Shown here: piece after piece, positions 12,207 to 23,247 of the stretch
How positions within the stretch are numbered: position 1 is the first letter of the stretch
Layout of the letters: every line of letters begins with the position of its first letter
The notes under the pieces: model-generated
What the model saw: only the letters and a program-made list of their open reading frames with translations
Database searches by the model: none
Told to the model about the DNA's origin: nothing
Program-made: the position numbers and the translations under genes
Source of the DNA: Diphasiastrum complanatum
Lineage: Eukaryota > Streptophyta > Lycopodiopsida > Lycopodiales > Lycopodiaceae
NCBI GenBank assembly: GCA_029204225.1
Contig: CM055096.1
Coordinates: 28,161,995-28,225,994 of the forward strand
Reading direction: 5' to 3'
Length of the DNA stretch: 64,000 bases

Positions 12207-13565
12207 CTTGCTAGCACTTACATTAAAAGATGTTCTGGTAATCAGGTACACCGGCTGCAAGAATGAAACGGGTGCCCACCCTCGAAGTGAAGAGACGAAG
12301 TCGTCAGCTTACAGCTCTCTTTGAATCTTTCACACCTTATGCACACTTGAAAGATAGAATACTAAAAGTTTGGGTCACTGATGCTGCATCCGATGGTGTT
12401 CATCTTGTATGTGTTTGTCAGAGGTTTTTTATCATGTTCACTGTGGTATTTTAGTTGTATTTTTGCAATCTGTTACTTTCTCCTATTTATGCACACATTT
12501 CACTTTATCTTGTGGGCTTGCTTCCCCTTTGTGATTCCACATCCTCAGGATTCAAGATTTCTAGACATCTCTCATCACGTAGTTCTTGTTGCATGATAGA
12601 TTACGCGAAATTCATACTGGCAGAAAGTGCGGTAGACAAAGATTCATATGATTGGATTGTGCTGGTGATAAGCAAAAGTATATATGCTGGGTTAAGCAAG
12701 TACATAACTTATTATGACCACTGTTGGCCAGTTTTTGGCTTATATTAGTGACAAGTTTTAACATTAAACATTTGGTTTGTTGCGAACTATTCCCTTGAGA
12801 ACCCTTGAAATGGAAAGTTAAGATTATCGTTATGAAATGATTATAAAGCAAATAGTTGAGTTTCTGTTTGGGATGTTTTTGCAGGTTGCCCACACAAAGT
12901 CATATGTCCAGGTCTTGCTACCTGCTGAGCCTGACCTTTTGGGAACTAGTGTTGATGTAAAAGTCACCGGAGTTGGAAGATGGTCTGTAACAGCAGAAGT
13001 CTGCAGGCCTGTTTCTGGTGATTCAACCGATCGAGTTTCACTGCCAAAAATGATTACTAATAGTTCTGCTCTTCATTTGTTGCTTAAAGATACAATTTCT
13101 CTTGCAAACAATTTAGAGGCTGGAGTGGCACCGTCACCGGAGGGTGCCCCATCTGCTTCTTCAGAACAATGTAGGCAACAGAAATGTGAATCTGAGAGTT
13201 GTTGTGTTGAAAGACATGCAGATGAAAGCAGTTGCTGTGGGACTAGTAAAAGGGGTGTAACTTGTGAGAATCATTTCCAAGTTATGAAACAGATGAAAAA
13301 CAATTCAGCTGACAAGTATGCCAATGACTTGGCAAGTGATATCACAGCCATGGGTGAGAGAAAAGAAAGCAAAACTTGGATAAACTCTCATTTGACACAC
13401 AGAGGGAAAAAAGTACAAGGAAATGTAGAAAGGACACCTGAACTACCAGCTCAAAGGATTTCTTTCTTTGCAAATGAGTATTTCTCTTTGATCGATTGGA
13501 TCCTTGTAGCTGGAGCACTTCTAAGTTTTGGTGCCATAGTTGCTGTTTTGCTCATGCTCTTATAA
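5489..13565 (+). CDS. CDKAL1: CDKAL1-type threonylcarbamoyladenosine tRNA methylthiotransferase, 3' exons
   Basis: Four exons with consistent phases: 5489-5597, 5782-5874, 12246-12406 and 12885-13565. The family is a radical-SAM [4Fe-4S] enzyme that converts t6A37 to ms2t6A37 in tRNA-Lys; eukaryotic members are anchored in the ER membrane. Visible: [18 protein letters not shown], then [12 protein letters not shown] split by an intron inside the GGT codon, then [12 protein letters not shown], all from the end of the radical-SAM domain. Next come [14 protein letters not shown] and a TRAM-like RNA-binding stretch ([16 protein letters not shown] to GRWSVTAEV). A spacer with many Cys ([17 protein letters not shown]) leads to a hydrophobic tail anchor at about 13490-13562 that ends at the stop. 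The N-terminal MTTase domain and the CxxxCxxC cluster are upstream of the window. Intron 5875-12245 (6.4 kb) holds an LTR fragment, a gypsy remnant and LINE-type pieces. No break is seen in these exons. Confidence 0.9.
6509..6561 (-). repeat. (GA)n/(CT)n tract, tail of copy B
   Basis: About 53 bp of uninterrupted GA on the + strand. On the minus strand it is (CT)n directly after the hairpin end of copy B, separated only by a short GACATTCATAAAGC-like spacer, so it reads as the retroposon's 3' tail. Confidence 0.85.
6562..6700 (-). mobile_element. Short retroposon with 3' hairpin and CT tail (copy B)
   Basis: On the minus strand the end reads GTCTTATACGCC-TTTT-GGCATGGAAAAGAC, then ATTCATAAAGC, then (CT)n. 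It is the same 3' terminus as copy A, with one changed base in the upper stem (hairpin at 6585-6598). The upstream 100 bp (GGAGACATTT..., CATACTTGACAATGG) also match copies A and D in part. It lies in the long intron of the methylthiotransferase gene. The 5' end is not defined. Confidence 0.6.
7020..7426 (-). repeat. LTR fragment related to the gypsy LTR at 56.9-57.3 kb
   Basis: The segment ends in TGGTCTCAA...GAACCCAAGAGGGTTGG...CCTAACA. It shares many blocks in the same order with 56890-57316, the 3' LTR of the minus-strand gypsy element (GATCC...CCACCC, CCCATACC.CC, TCATGACACGTGGCA-like, CACCGGTCAAGTC-like). No pol sits beside it, so it may be a solo or orphan LTR in the host gene's intron. 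The left boundary is uncertain. Confidence 0.55.
7427..10130. other. Intronic DNA, no gene recognised
   Basis: The 7860-8290 part is strongly pyrimidine-biased, with repeated CTCTCTCCACTCCTAACTTCTAAC-like phrases and short (CT)n runs. The open frame at 7450-7698 (-), with [11 protein letters not shown] at its end, resembles nothing I recognise. A short inverted repeat, CCGATTCAAATCGG, lies near 8337. Nothing coding is supported. Confidence 0.35.
10150..11365 (+). pseudogene. Ty3-gypsy 3' pol remnant: integrase core to chromodomain
   Basis: Chromovirus-type pol starting inside the integrase zinc finger ([16 protein letters not shown]). The core shows [13 protein letters not shown] (first Asp present) and [10 protein letters not shown] (second Asp present), but the block that should read GQTERTNQ is GQTKKTNQ, so the catalytic Glu is replaced by Lys. 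A frameshift follows near 10680, then [17 protein letters not shown], the linker ([15 protein letters not shown]) and a chromodomain whose second half is out of frame (DDDSWE near 11305). RT and RNase H are absent. A purine tract (AAGGAGGGAAG) at about 11380 leads into the LTR. Clearly non-functional. Confidence 0.9.
11393..11735 (+). repeat. 3' LTR (partial) of the gypsy remnant
   Basis: It begins TGTTATGTCC right after the polypurine tract, in the same place as TGTTACATACC at 19412 in the related element. It runs through a promoter-like CTATAAGAAG at about 11695 and is cut near 11735 by the hairpin-ended retroposon on the opposite strand. No terminal CA was found. Confidence 0.6.
11738..12150 (-). 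mobile_element. LINE-derived fragment: ORF1 C-terminal domain plus hairpin 3' end (copy C)
   Basis: Reading right to left, 12150-11937 encodes [18 protein letters not shown]...[10 protein letters not shown] and a stop. This parallels the C-terminal domain of the LINE ORF1 at 63.15-63.3 kb (FIDDYLTHTQWQARK...VVFIEGKP). About 180 bp later comes the perfect hairpin ATGCC-TTTT-GGCAT (11744-11757) with lower stem TGTCTT/AAGACA, as in copy A. No RT lies between, so this is either an ORF1-only derivative or a deleted LINE. It links the hairpin terminus to a LINE that encodes an ORF1p-like protein. There is no CT tail at its 3' end; a (CT)n tract lies at its 5' side instead. Confidence 0.6.
12157..12206. 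repeat. (AG)n microsatellite
   Basis: About 50 bp of AG with one interruption (GAAAGAG). It lies 40 bp before the exon at 12246 and directly 5' (on the minus strand) of the LINE ORF1 fragment. The host acceptor is ATCAG|GTACACC. Confidence 0.9.
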
Positions 13566-14520
13566 TAATTTATTCTTTAGTGGTGCAACTTCAATAGACA
13601 TAAGCTGAGAATATCAGATGAGTATCTGCTGAATGTAGTACAGGCGTTTGAGCTGTGGCTTAAGCATGGAATTTTGAGGGAGCCTCTTGAGCTAACGTTC
13701 AATGAAAGTGGATTTCCTTGCGAAGCTTTGGCATATTTATCTTTCTGACAGGTGTGAGAAAGGTTACCTTAATTTTTGTCCACACCCTTTTCAATGCCCA
13801 GCTTACCTCTTATGTTTGTTCCACCATCTCACGCACGGTTTAAAACTGATTTCATTTACCGCAATTCTGCAAGTTTGTAGGATTTTTACTTACTGATTCT
13901 TAGAGCACCTCTTTAAAAGTGCATTGACTTTTGCTGAGATATTTTCAAATCCTGGAAGACGGGAGTAGAACTAGTACCTATGTACATAATTGCAGGTTTC
14001 GATTGTTCTTTCTGGACAGAAAGTTGGGCTGTGTTTTTATGAGTTGGTGCAAATGCTCTCAAGCCTTTTGGTAAGTCTCTGGACGGACAAGACAAAACAT
14101 TTACTTAGCTAGAGAACACCGAACCTCCTTGATGATAGTCATGCAATTATCAAGAAAATTGAAAATGCATTAGAACATTCGCATACCACACTGATGATGA
14201 ATATAGAAGCCTGAAAAATATGCCGTGTTAAGGAAATTCTTTTAGAAACACAGCATTGTGCATATGCATTGAGATCGGGTTATTCTTGTTTCAATTCTCG
14301 TCTTTATTCATCATCCAAATGCAACAATATTTCGCATGCAACAAGTATAAATTTGAGTTTGCATATACAAAATGCCATTACCAAAGACTTGATTAGCAGA
14401 ATTCAGTTGCTCTCTGGTCTGTTAGAACTCTTACAAAGACTATATCCTAAAATTGCTTTGTAGGAGTGTTGTATTTTCAGCTGATGCATATAGTTTTCAA
14501 TAAAATGTTTGTCATTATAT
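13566..14520 (+). other. 3' untranslated region of the methylthiotransferase gene
   Basis: No coding potential after the TAA at 13563. An AATAAA signal lies at about 14498-14503 (TTTTCAATAAAATG), followed by an AT repeat. A transcript end near 14520 is the simplest reading; further UTR introns cannot be excluded. Confidence 0.45.
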
Positions 14521-14792
14521 ATATATTGAAATCTCAACATTGATTGGATGTTATTCACACATCCCAATTGCATATCAAGCTGGAAATGTGCATTATCAGC
14601 TGCAACAATGAAGGTATCAGATGATTAGAGCATTGTCAAAAACATGATTTTAAGGTAATATCTCAATGATGTAAAGTAGTGCTTTTGACAAGATGACATT
14701 TCAATAATCATAATATAATTTGCATATCATAGGGAATTAATAGGCTCACAAGCAAATGTGGGTCATGAGAGCATCACTATGTAGGTTGAGCT

Positions 14793-15416
14793 TGTTGGAG
14801 ATGGTGAACTCATGCAACCATCCTCTAGCATTCCCCAAAGGGGACAACAAATCGACAGTCATCAACATCGAATTGTCGGACCCCAAAACAAGAGCTGAAA
14901 GAAGACGTCGAGCAGAACAAATTGTCGGGCAAGTTGAACTATCGGGAACATTGCTTGACAAGCGTGAAACTTTAAACCATCACGCTTAGCCGTAAAAAGG
15001 CACATTACCAGAGAGAGAGTTAACTAGGAGCTTAGGTTAAACCTCTCTTGTAATGATGAGTTAAGATATCTTGTAATCTCGCCTGAAGGCAACCAGTATA
15101 GATCGGAAACCAATAGGAATATATGCTAGTGCAATGGTTAGATGAAGCTATCTGCAAGTAGCAGAATACATATTTTGTAAGAGGAGCGTCAGGCTGCCAG
15201 CGAGCGAGACACTGTCGACTCACTTTGATAAGCAAAACCAAATACAAAAGAGTTTTCTGTTCTTTCATCATTGATTCATGCGTTGCATCTATTACTTGTG
15301 ATTGATTGTTCCATTGCCTGTGATTGATAGCCGCGTATCTAGGTCTTGTAATGTAACGTAGAGTGTAGCGCACTTTTGCCAAAGAATAGTCGCAACTTTG
15401 CAGACAAATTCAGACA
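14793..15416 (+). repeat. 5' LTR of Ty1-copia element
   Basis: It starts TGTTGGAGATGG and ends CAAATTCAGACA, giving the TGT...ACA ends usual for copia LTRs, about 624 bp. The right edge is fixed by the primer-binding site that follows at once. The left edge is chosen because TGTTGGA is a common copia LTR start; TGTGGGTC at 14757 is the alternative. Confidence 0.65.
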
Positions 15417-15427
15417 TGGTATTGGAG
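15417..15427 (+). other. Primer-binding site of copia element
   Basis: TGGTATTGGAG follows the LTR's terminal ACA directly. It resembles the canonical copia PBS TGGTATCAGAGC, complementary to initiator tRNA-Met, with changes in the middle. Confidence 0.65.
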
Positions 15428-15449
15428 TAGGTTTATTAGATATAATATG

Positions 15450-16680
15450 GCTGCTACAATTCAAGTTAGGATTACGATCAATTTTGATGGTGCAAATTAT
15501 CGTGTATGGATGTTCAAGATCAAAACGCTTCTAAAAGGTGAAGAGATATGGTCAATGATCGATCTCATAGAACACTAGAGGAAAAGTAGAATGGATAAGA
15601 AAGGATGAACGTGCAATGGCGATCATCGTATCCTCCATAAATGAAGAAATTTTCATGCAGATTGAAGATTGCGAAAGCAGCCATGAAGCGTGAGAAAAAC
15701 TAAAGCAGAAGTACGAAGTGAGGACAGCTGCATCAGTTATGCACCTCCACAATCAGCTACAGAGCTTGCGATCGGACATTCGAAAGAGCTGTCAGTCTTG
15801 TTGCAGATGAAAAATTGATGAGAGATGAAGAAGAAGCAAACGACGACCAGGAGAAGGCCCTTTTCACAAGAGGGAAAAAGAAATACAAAAACAAGCCCAA
15901 GATTGATAAGACTCAAACGAAGTCTTTGACAAGAGACAACTACAACAAAGATACTTCCACCTGTGATTATTGTCACAAATCGGGACACACAACAGACAGA
16001 GATATTGGTTCAACCCGACAATACCTTGCACACATTGCAAGAAGAAATGTTATTCAACATATGAATGCTGGCACAACCCAAAAGGAAAGTATAAAGCAGA
16101 AAAAACAGATGTTGCAGAATTATCGAAGGATGCTGAGAAGAGCAACAATGCCTTCATGATATTCGATGAAGAGTCAACCAGCTATGCGGAGTACGACTAC
16201 AATATAGTGATCGACTCAGGACCTACATCGCACATAACCTGCAACAAGAATGTCTTGATCAACTACAACACTCGACAACACAAGAACAATGATAATGGGT
16301 GATGGGAGCAGATACGATGTCGAAGGCATCGGAACTCTACAACTACGGACATTGTCGGGGCATGCAGAGCTCCAAGGAGCACTCTATGTACTCACACTAA
16401 GAAGAGACATGCTCTCTGTATCGAGGATAGCGGATCTCGGAATACGAGTCCTGTTTGATGAGAACATATGCCGAATAACCGAGCAAAAGTCAAACAAGCT
16501 ACTGACTATCGGATCAAGACAAGATAATCTCTACCAAACTACAATTATTAGCAGCTACGATAACATATTGAACGTGTCTGAAAACGAAAATCATCTCTGG
16601 CACAAAAGAATGTATCATAGGAATATGAGGAGTCTCTACGACATGAGTAGAAAAGAGATAATAAGCAATCTGAAGAAATA
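15450..16680 (+). pseudogene. Ty1-copia gag, protease and pre-integrase remnant
   Basis: Reading begins ATGGCTGCTACAATTC (15449) and gives a gag start (INFDGANYRVWMFKIKTLL) followed by stops and frameshifts. There are two Cys-rich knuckles: CDYCHKSGHTTDR, and CTHCKKKCYSTYECWH, which lies in another frame. A protease-like block, VIDSGPTSHITCN, lies at about 16210, then pre-integrase (LYQTTIISSYDN, LWHKRMYHRNMRSLYDMSRKE). The copia reading stops at about 16680. No integrase or RT of this element follows; gypsy RT starts instead. It is close to the minus-strand remnant at 1448-4019. Confidence 0.85.
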
Positions 16681-16752
16681 ACCGGCTAATACCTCAAGTA
16701 TTCTATCTCGAAGTAATGAGATAGATGTATTTTGTACTTAGTTCTTTAGTCT

Positions 16753-19404
16753 TTGGACCTAATGACCTTAAGTGCATTAAAAGTAAAGAAATTGAACAAG
16801 GTAACCGTTAAGAATAGATATCCACTACCGCGGATGGATGGTCTAATAGACTATCTTGGTGGTGCTGGGTACTTTACCAAGATAGATTTAAGATCGGGCT
16901 ACCATCAGATACGCATTAAGGCAGAAGATATACCAAAAACCGGGTTTCGAACTCGCTTTGGTCACTACGAATTTTTGGTGTTGCCTTTTAGTTTGACCAA
17001 TGCACCGGGACCTTTCCGACAAATGATGAACGATTTGTTCAAGCCATATTTGGGAAGATTCGTAGTGGTATTCTTAGATGATATCCTAGTGTTCAGTAAG
17101 ACTTTGGCGGAACACAAAGAGCATCTTAGGATTGTCTTGGACATTCTAAAAAGGGAAAAGCTCTTTGCCAAGGAGTCTAAGTGTGACTTTTTTTGCTAAG
17201 GAATTGTCCTACTTGGGGCATAAGATTTTCGAACGGGGGGTGGAGATTGAGACTGATTGTATCCAGAGGGTTATTGATTGGCCTATTCTCACCTCAATTC
17301 GGGAAATCAAGTCTTTCTTGGGGTTTGTGGGATTTTTCCGTCGGCATATTTCCCAATTTGCTCGTTTGGCATTTCCCCTTACCCAGGCCTTGAAAGGCTA
17401 TAAGAAGCTAAGCCCGAGGGCTAAGAGTCCACTAGTGGTGTGGACGGAGGATATGAATAATTGTTTTGAGTTGCTTAAGAAAAGTGTCACTTCGGCACCA
17501 ATACTAATCATTGGCGATCCTAATAAGACTTTTGTGGTTAGGACCGATGCCAGTGATTATGCTATTGGAGCTGTTTTGATGCAGGATGGACATCCTGTGG
17601 CTTATGAAAGCAAGAAACTCAATCCTGCTCAGTCTAGGTATTGTACCTATGAGAAGGAACTGTTTGCAATTGTTCATTCCTTGAAAATTTGGCGACATTA
17701 TTTGTATAGAGCCAGATTTGAAATTTTGACGGATCATCAGACTCTTCGATATTCTGTGATGTTACAGATTTAAAGGGGAGGCAAGCTAGATGGGCTGAGC
17801 TGATGCAAATCTTTGACTTTTCTATACGTTATTGTAAAGGAAGTGAAAATACTCTAGCGGATGCTTTGAGTCGGTTATCGGTTATTAATCAGTTGTGCTT
17901 TACTGTTATAGAACCGGAGTTGTTTCAGTCTCTTCAAGGACTATATGAGTCCGATCCTTGTTTTTGGAAAGTATTGACAACAAGTACTTTCGGGGGTCAA
18001 TTCAGGTTTGCAAGATTCCTCGAATTAGGGAAAGACTGAAACGGATTTCCTAATTTGAAACAAGATTTTGTTTCGTAAAGGAAAGGTGTGTGTACCGGAG
18101 AATGACACTGTAAGGGCCCAAATCTTGCATGAGTGTCATGATAGTCCATGCGCAGGACATCCGGGTATACAAAGAACACTTGACCTAGTTCGAAGGCAAT
18201 TTTGGTGGCCTAAGATGAAAAGTCAGGTGGAGGCCTATGTACTTAAATGTACTAAGTGCCTGTTAAATAAAGCAGAGAGGCTAAAAGCTAGTGGCCTATT
18301 ACATCCTTTAGATATTCCTACCGGAAAGTGGGAAAGTATATCTATGAATTTTGTGGTTGGGCTTCCACATACAGGGAAGGGCCACGATTCGGTTTGGGTC
18401 ATTGTTGATAGACTTACAAAGTTTGCTCAATTTATTCCAACAAAAACTACTGCTAAAGCTTCAGAACTAGCTCAACTGTTTGTTGAGAAACTTTTTCGAC
18501 TATACGGGCTGCCTTGCGATATTGTCAATGACCGTGACCCAAAATTCACTGGGAATTTTTGGCAAGCAGTATTTGAAAAGTTGGAAACAACTTTAAGTTT
18601 AAGTTCTACAGATCATCCGGAATCAGATGGTCAAACGGAAAGGACCAATCAGACGATGGAGGATATGCTTCGAGCATATGTGGGCCATCGGCAGTCTGAT
18701 TGGGAACAGTACCTTCCACTGATGGAATTTGCATATAACAGTGCAAAACATTCAGCAACCGGATTCAGCCCTTTCATGCTTATGTCACTGGTCTTCAACC
18801 TCGATCACCAATTAGTGTTGGCATGAAAAACCTATGGGTGCAAGCCGCGGCTGATTTCCTTGCGGATATGCAATAAATGTTACAGCTGGCTAAAGATAGC
18901 ATAAGAAGTGCCCAGGACAGGGCAAGGCACTATGCTGATGTATCTCGGAAGTACAAGGTATTCATGGTCAACGACTGGGTGTTTTTGAGAGTCCCTAGTC
19001 ACTCTAGGGGCTTGAAAACTATTAAATGTGCAAAGTTGGCACCTAGGTATTGCGGTCCTTTTAAGGTTATCCAAGTGATAAACAAGGTTGCATACAAACT
19101 AGAACTTCCAGCTAACGTTGGAATTCATCCTGTTTTCCACGTTAGTAAGTTGAAACCCTCATTGGGAGTTGGGGAGACCTTGGTCCCTGTGGAAGATCTA
19201 GTGGAACTTCTTCTTGATGAGTTCGTGAGTGGACCACCTGAACCCGAGGCGATTGTTAATAGCCGGCAGAGAACTCTACGGAGTAGAGTGCTTCGGGAAT
19301 TTTTAGTCAGCTGGAGGGGCAAATCAAAAGAGGAGGATACCTGGGAAAAGGAGGCTGATCTCCAGAAGAATTTTCCAAATTTTTCCCTACAAGAAAAAAT
19401 TTAA
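16753..19404 (+). pseudogene. Ty3-gypsy chromovirus pol remnant: RT, RNase H, integrase, chromodomain
   Basis: RT (16780-17200) with [15 protein letters not shown] and [12 protein letters not shown]; RNase H (17500-17760) with RTDASDYAIGAVL and EILTDHQTLRY; integrase zinc finger (HECHDSPCAGHPG, CTKCLLNKAER); integrase core (18330-18680); chromodomain ending at 19404 (FLVSWRGKSKEEDTWEKEADL). Breaks: a +1 shift in a T-run near 17190, one near 17760, and stops near 18039 and 18823-18876. The first catalytic Asp is lost: the block reads SISMNFVVGLP rather than SMDF. NDRDPKF and GQTERTNQ keep the other two acids. Gag, protease and the 5' LTR are missing; the left edge abuts copia gag. Confidence 0.92.
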
Positions 19405-19411
19405 GCTTAGG

Positions 19412-20500
19412 GGGAAGGAATGTTACATACCTATGTAACTAGTAGTACTTCAGACCCCTAATAGTCCATTTAGTGTTGGGGGCTAAATGGCAAGGTACCC
19501 TTAGGATTAAGGATATGTGCCCTTGGATAAGGACAGGCAAGTGACTATACCTTAGTTGGAGGTATGGGGTCACATGACCCTTGGATAAGGGATACCCTTA
19601 GTATTAAGGGTAGGTGTCTTAGATTAAGGTACTAGTGTGCTTGGTTAAGGGCAGGTAGGTGTTTATGCCTTGGATGGAGGTATGGAACCTAGTGAGGTGT
19701 TAGAAAGTCATTGGATGACTATTTTTCTAAACCTTGGGCCTCAACCTTGAACCATATCACTTTATTGGTCTAGGACCAAAGTATACTTGCACAACTTGGG
19801 CAAGGGGATCTAGTAGGAGGGCGCCCTTCTAAAGTGTCCATTGAGTTCCCAACTCCCACAAGAAAGGCATTCAAAGAGTCATAGGTTATGGAAGGAGTCT
19901 CTTGACATTCCATAAGCCTATGGAGGCTCTTGGAGATTCTTTAACCCCCCTAAGTTTCTCTCTCTCATTGGATGAGCATGGAACTCCATAGTGCATTAGA
20001 GGGGTCCATGGGCCATCTATATGAGGGTAGTAGGGCACCCATTGTGGAGGAGAGATCTCTCTTGTTTGCTTTGCTTATGCTCTAGTGTTGCTACTAGTGT
20101 GTAGAGTGCTTTCTTGTGGTAGTATGCTTGAGGTTTGGATCTTGCTTATGGTATGGGACATAAGTAGGGTTTGGATCTTGAGTATGTTATGGAGTGTTGT
20201 GGTATGCTTGTGATTTGTTTATGGTTAGCAAGGGGGTGCTAGATAGGTCTTGCTTGGAGCTTGGATCTAGCTATGGTTGGGTGGTGAATACTTGAGGCCA
20301 GCTTGTTATCTATCTTTGTGTTTAAAAAGTAGGGACACAGGTGGAGGAGAGATCCTTGCAGGCTTGCAGATCCTTACTTGCAGGTGGAGGCATCCTAGCT
20401 TGGAGTTGGGGAGCATCTTGAAGCTTTCAGGTTGCTTGGAAGACATTTGGAGGCTCTACCTTGGATTTGGAGGACTTCCTCACCTCTACTTGTAAAAGAT
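19412..20500 (+). repeat. 3' LTR of the gypsy element
   Basis: It starts TGTTACATACC after a purine tract (GGGGGAAGGA). It contains repeated phrases (CTTGGATAAGG, CTTAGGATTAAGG) and, near 20020, CTATATGAGGG, which could be the TATA region. The right boundary is not clear; Ts and As near 20490 are a guess. Confidence 0.55.
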
Positions 20501-23220
20501 TCGACAAGGTAAAACCAGTGTGCGGAATAAGATTGAAACCAGCTGATTACAAACATACAACTATTAGACAACTAAGCATTCGATCATGTTCAAGACAAGA
20601 AACTCTTCTGCATAAAACATCTACTGCATTATTAGAGAATTCCTTAAGCGCTGTTGTGACAGACCACACTACGCGTCGGCACGAAAGAAACGTTGTCTTT
20701 CACGAATCAGAAAACTTGTCACACTTACTAGCGGACTTCTTGAACCTTATCTTGTTGGCTACACAGTGTTCAGCTTACATTGGTATATTGCCAATCTACT
20801 ATGACTTCATAATTAATAATCAGGATCTACGTATATGTAGAGAGGATGACACGATTAGCAAATCAGGAGATTACAAGAACGGCTGATTAGGCACGTCCTA
20901 ATGGTATCATGTCAGTCTCCGGAGGATGACGTCCTCTTGGTACTTCCGCGATCTCATTTATCCTTTCATGCATGGAGATCCGTCGTCGCATGGGTCTTCG
21001 TGTCTTCTTGTGTCTTTGGCTTTGTCATTAGGTCGTCTTGGGTCCACAAACCTTTTATCTTTGTGTTCGTATTTGTGTTCGTTTGACCGTTGTCTTTGGT
21101 CCTCAAAGCTTTTCTGTTCGCGACCATGTAGCTCCCTTGTTTCTCTTCTGCCTTGAGCTCTAAAGCTATCATAGCTTTGTGGCCAGAAACAATTTGTTTC
21201 TTCACTAACCGTTAAAACGGTTGATATACAATGACGTTTCATTTCAAGGTTCGACGGTTTATCTTTCGGATTCGTTTATCTTTCGAATAAGAATAAAGGT
21301 CAAATAACTAAATGTTGAATGAATAAAGATCAAATCATCATTGGTTGATTTGAATAAATAAATGTCGATTCTTTCGAATTCAATTTCTCAACCTTTGTCG
21401 ATTAAATTGTACACTCTATTAGTAGAACTGAGACCTGTCTGTTGAGGTGTTCTATAGATTGCCCTTCAACAAGCAAGATTCAACCAAAGTCTGATTGTTC
21501 CGGATAGACTAAGCAGTCAACCAACCACATCATATATGCAGTACCAATTGAGTGAACGCACGACAATACCACTAGGAGAAGTTGCACCAACTATGAGGAA
21601 CAATATCAACTAGTTTTATCTTGGGATCCTCTGATGAATGGTGTCGACTATCCCTTTGTCGATGAACAAGGTTACCATGAATGGCCACCAAACCCTTGTG
21701 GATATTATTGGAAATCTAGAAATTCCAAGTTCTTGCTACTCACCATCATCTAATAAAGCCTCGGGTTTTAGGTGAGGGATTTCTATCCACCCTTTTCCTG
21801 AAGCGTTCATGTCGAGCAATAAACGGGCCAACAACAGCTCTCTTCCATGACAAATGCATGCAAGTGCCAAGGGATTGACACAACTTTTGGGCCGAGGACC
21901 ATGTTGTGGGTATTTTCTATACACAAATAAATAAGTGGGTCCTGTCACTAAAACTATTGTTGGCCAAGCCATACCAAGTGGGCCTCGCCACAGTACACTG
22001 TACAATTAGAGTACTAAGTGCGAGGACACTGGCTCCTTGTGTGTATAAGCCCAACTCAATGAGCATAGTGCTAGTTAGCTCAAGTTGTTCCATAGAGACT
22101 TGGGCCCTAGGTGTAAATAAATAATGTTGATTTCCAAAGTTACAAACTCAAGTTGAAAATAAGGAATCTAACTTGGTCAAAGTTGGACTCACATGATACA
22201 TGTGACTTATTTTGTGCTTTCTTATAACCATTAGATTGCATTTATGTTTCTTTGAAGGGCTTGGATTAGAATCTTTGTCACTAAAGTGTGGCAAATTAGA
22301 GTGAAGGAGGCTCACCCTTCAAATCTACAAAAGGGAGCCATTTTCTTTGTATTGTATCTTCATTCTTCTTCTAATAAAACTCTGTCAGTTTCACTCATGC
22401 ACTCTCTCTCTCTCTTCTCTCTTCTCTCTTCTCTCCTATCTCTCCTCTCTCTTCTCTCTTTGTTCTATGCATATTGAGATGAGGTTGCCGCTCCTAGCAA
22501 CGAACCTCTATACTACATCTACGACACTTCAAGGTGCATAAGTCAACTATATTTCGTGGATTTTGTGTGTTTGGAGCACGTTGTCCATCGTTGGATAGCG
22601 GCCAACAAATAATGCCTATTAACTCCATCGATGTCTATCCAAAGACAAGCATAGATGTGTGGTTTGCATCGTTGTCTAGGCATCAAAAAATGTACAATGA
22701 TTACCAATTGAGGTTGTTGATGATCCAGTGCTGCCTAGAAGGCGTAGCAATACATTCTACATGGTGATTAGAAAGCAAAAGTGGTCCATTGTTGTCCATT
22801 TGGTAGGAAGATCCATATTTTGAGATGAAAAAATAGACAAGTGGTCCATTGTTGACCAACGAGCCACATAAACAATGATTCAACATCCATTGCCTCATTA
22901 TACAAAGCTATGCACATACATAATGCCAAGAAACATAGAACAAGGTGCATAGATCCAATAGGGATGCAATCTTTAGCATGGAATGAGATGAATCACCTAC
23001 CATAAAATAGTATCTGAAGAGAGAAAGCTTGGTAGGGCGCAATCACAAAAGAAGAATGAGCTCTCTTTACAAAGTGTTGTGGGAGAAATGGTCGAAACTG
23101 CATGGTATATATAGTGGTATTCAGTGGTGTTAAATGGAAGGTGTCTTTTTTGCTTTGAGAGAGAAGTAACACATCTTGTCCGTTCATTATGGCTTAGCTT
23201 AAAACCCTTTTTAGAGCTAA
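20501..23220. other. No gene recognised; repeats and possible LTR debris
   Basis: Short open frames on both strands (for example 20958-21242, minus) show no family I know. A CT-rich stretch lies at 22398-22465. The phrase AAGTGGTCCATTGTTG occurs twice near 22780 and 22840. TGGTATCATG at 20903 resembles a copia PBS, but no LTR end precedes it. Confidence 0.35.
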
Positions 23221-23229
23221 TTTGAAAGA

Positions 23230-23247
23230 GGGGGGGGGGGGGGGGGG
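23230..23247. repeat. Poly-G run (18 G)
   Basis: Eighteen consecutive G residues on the + strand, a possible G-quadruplex former and a likely place for sequencing error. Confidence 0.9.

Noticed and set aside
20903-20920. TGGTATCATG as a copia primer-binding site
   Set aside because: It is not preceded by a CA-ending LTR and nothing gag-like follows.
22993-23187. Possible small gene near 23.1 kb (minus)
   Set aside because: Short, no known motif, no splice or promoter support.
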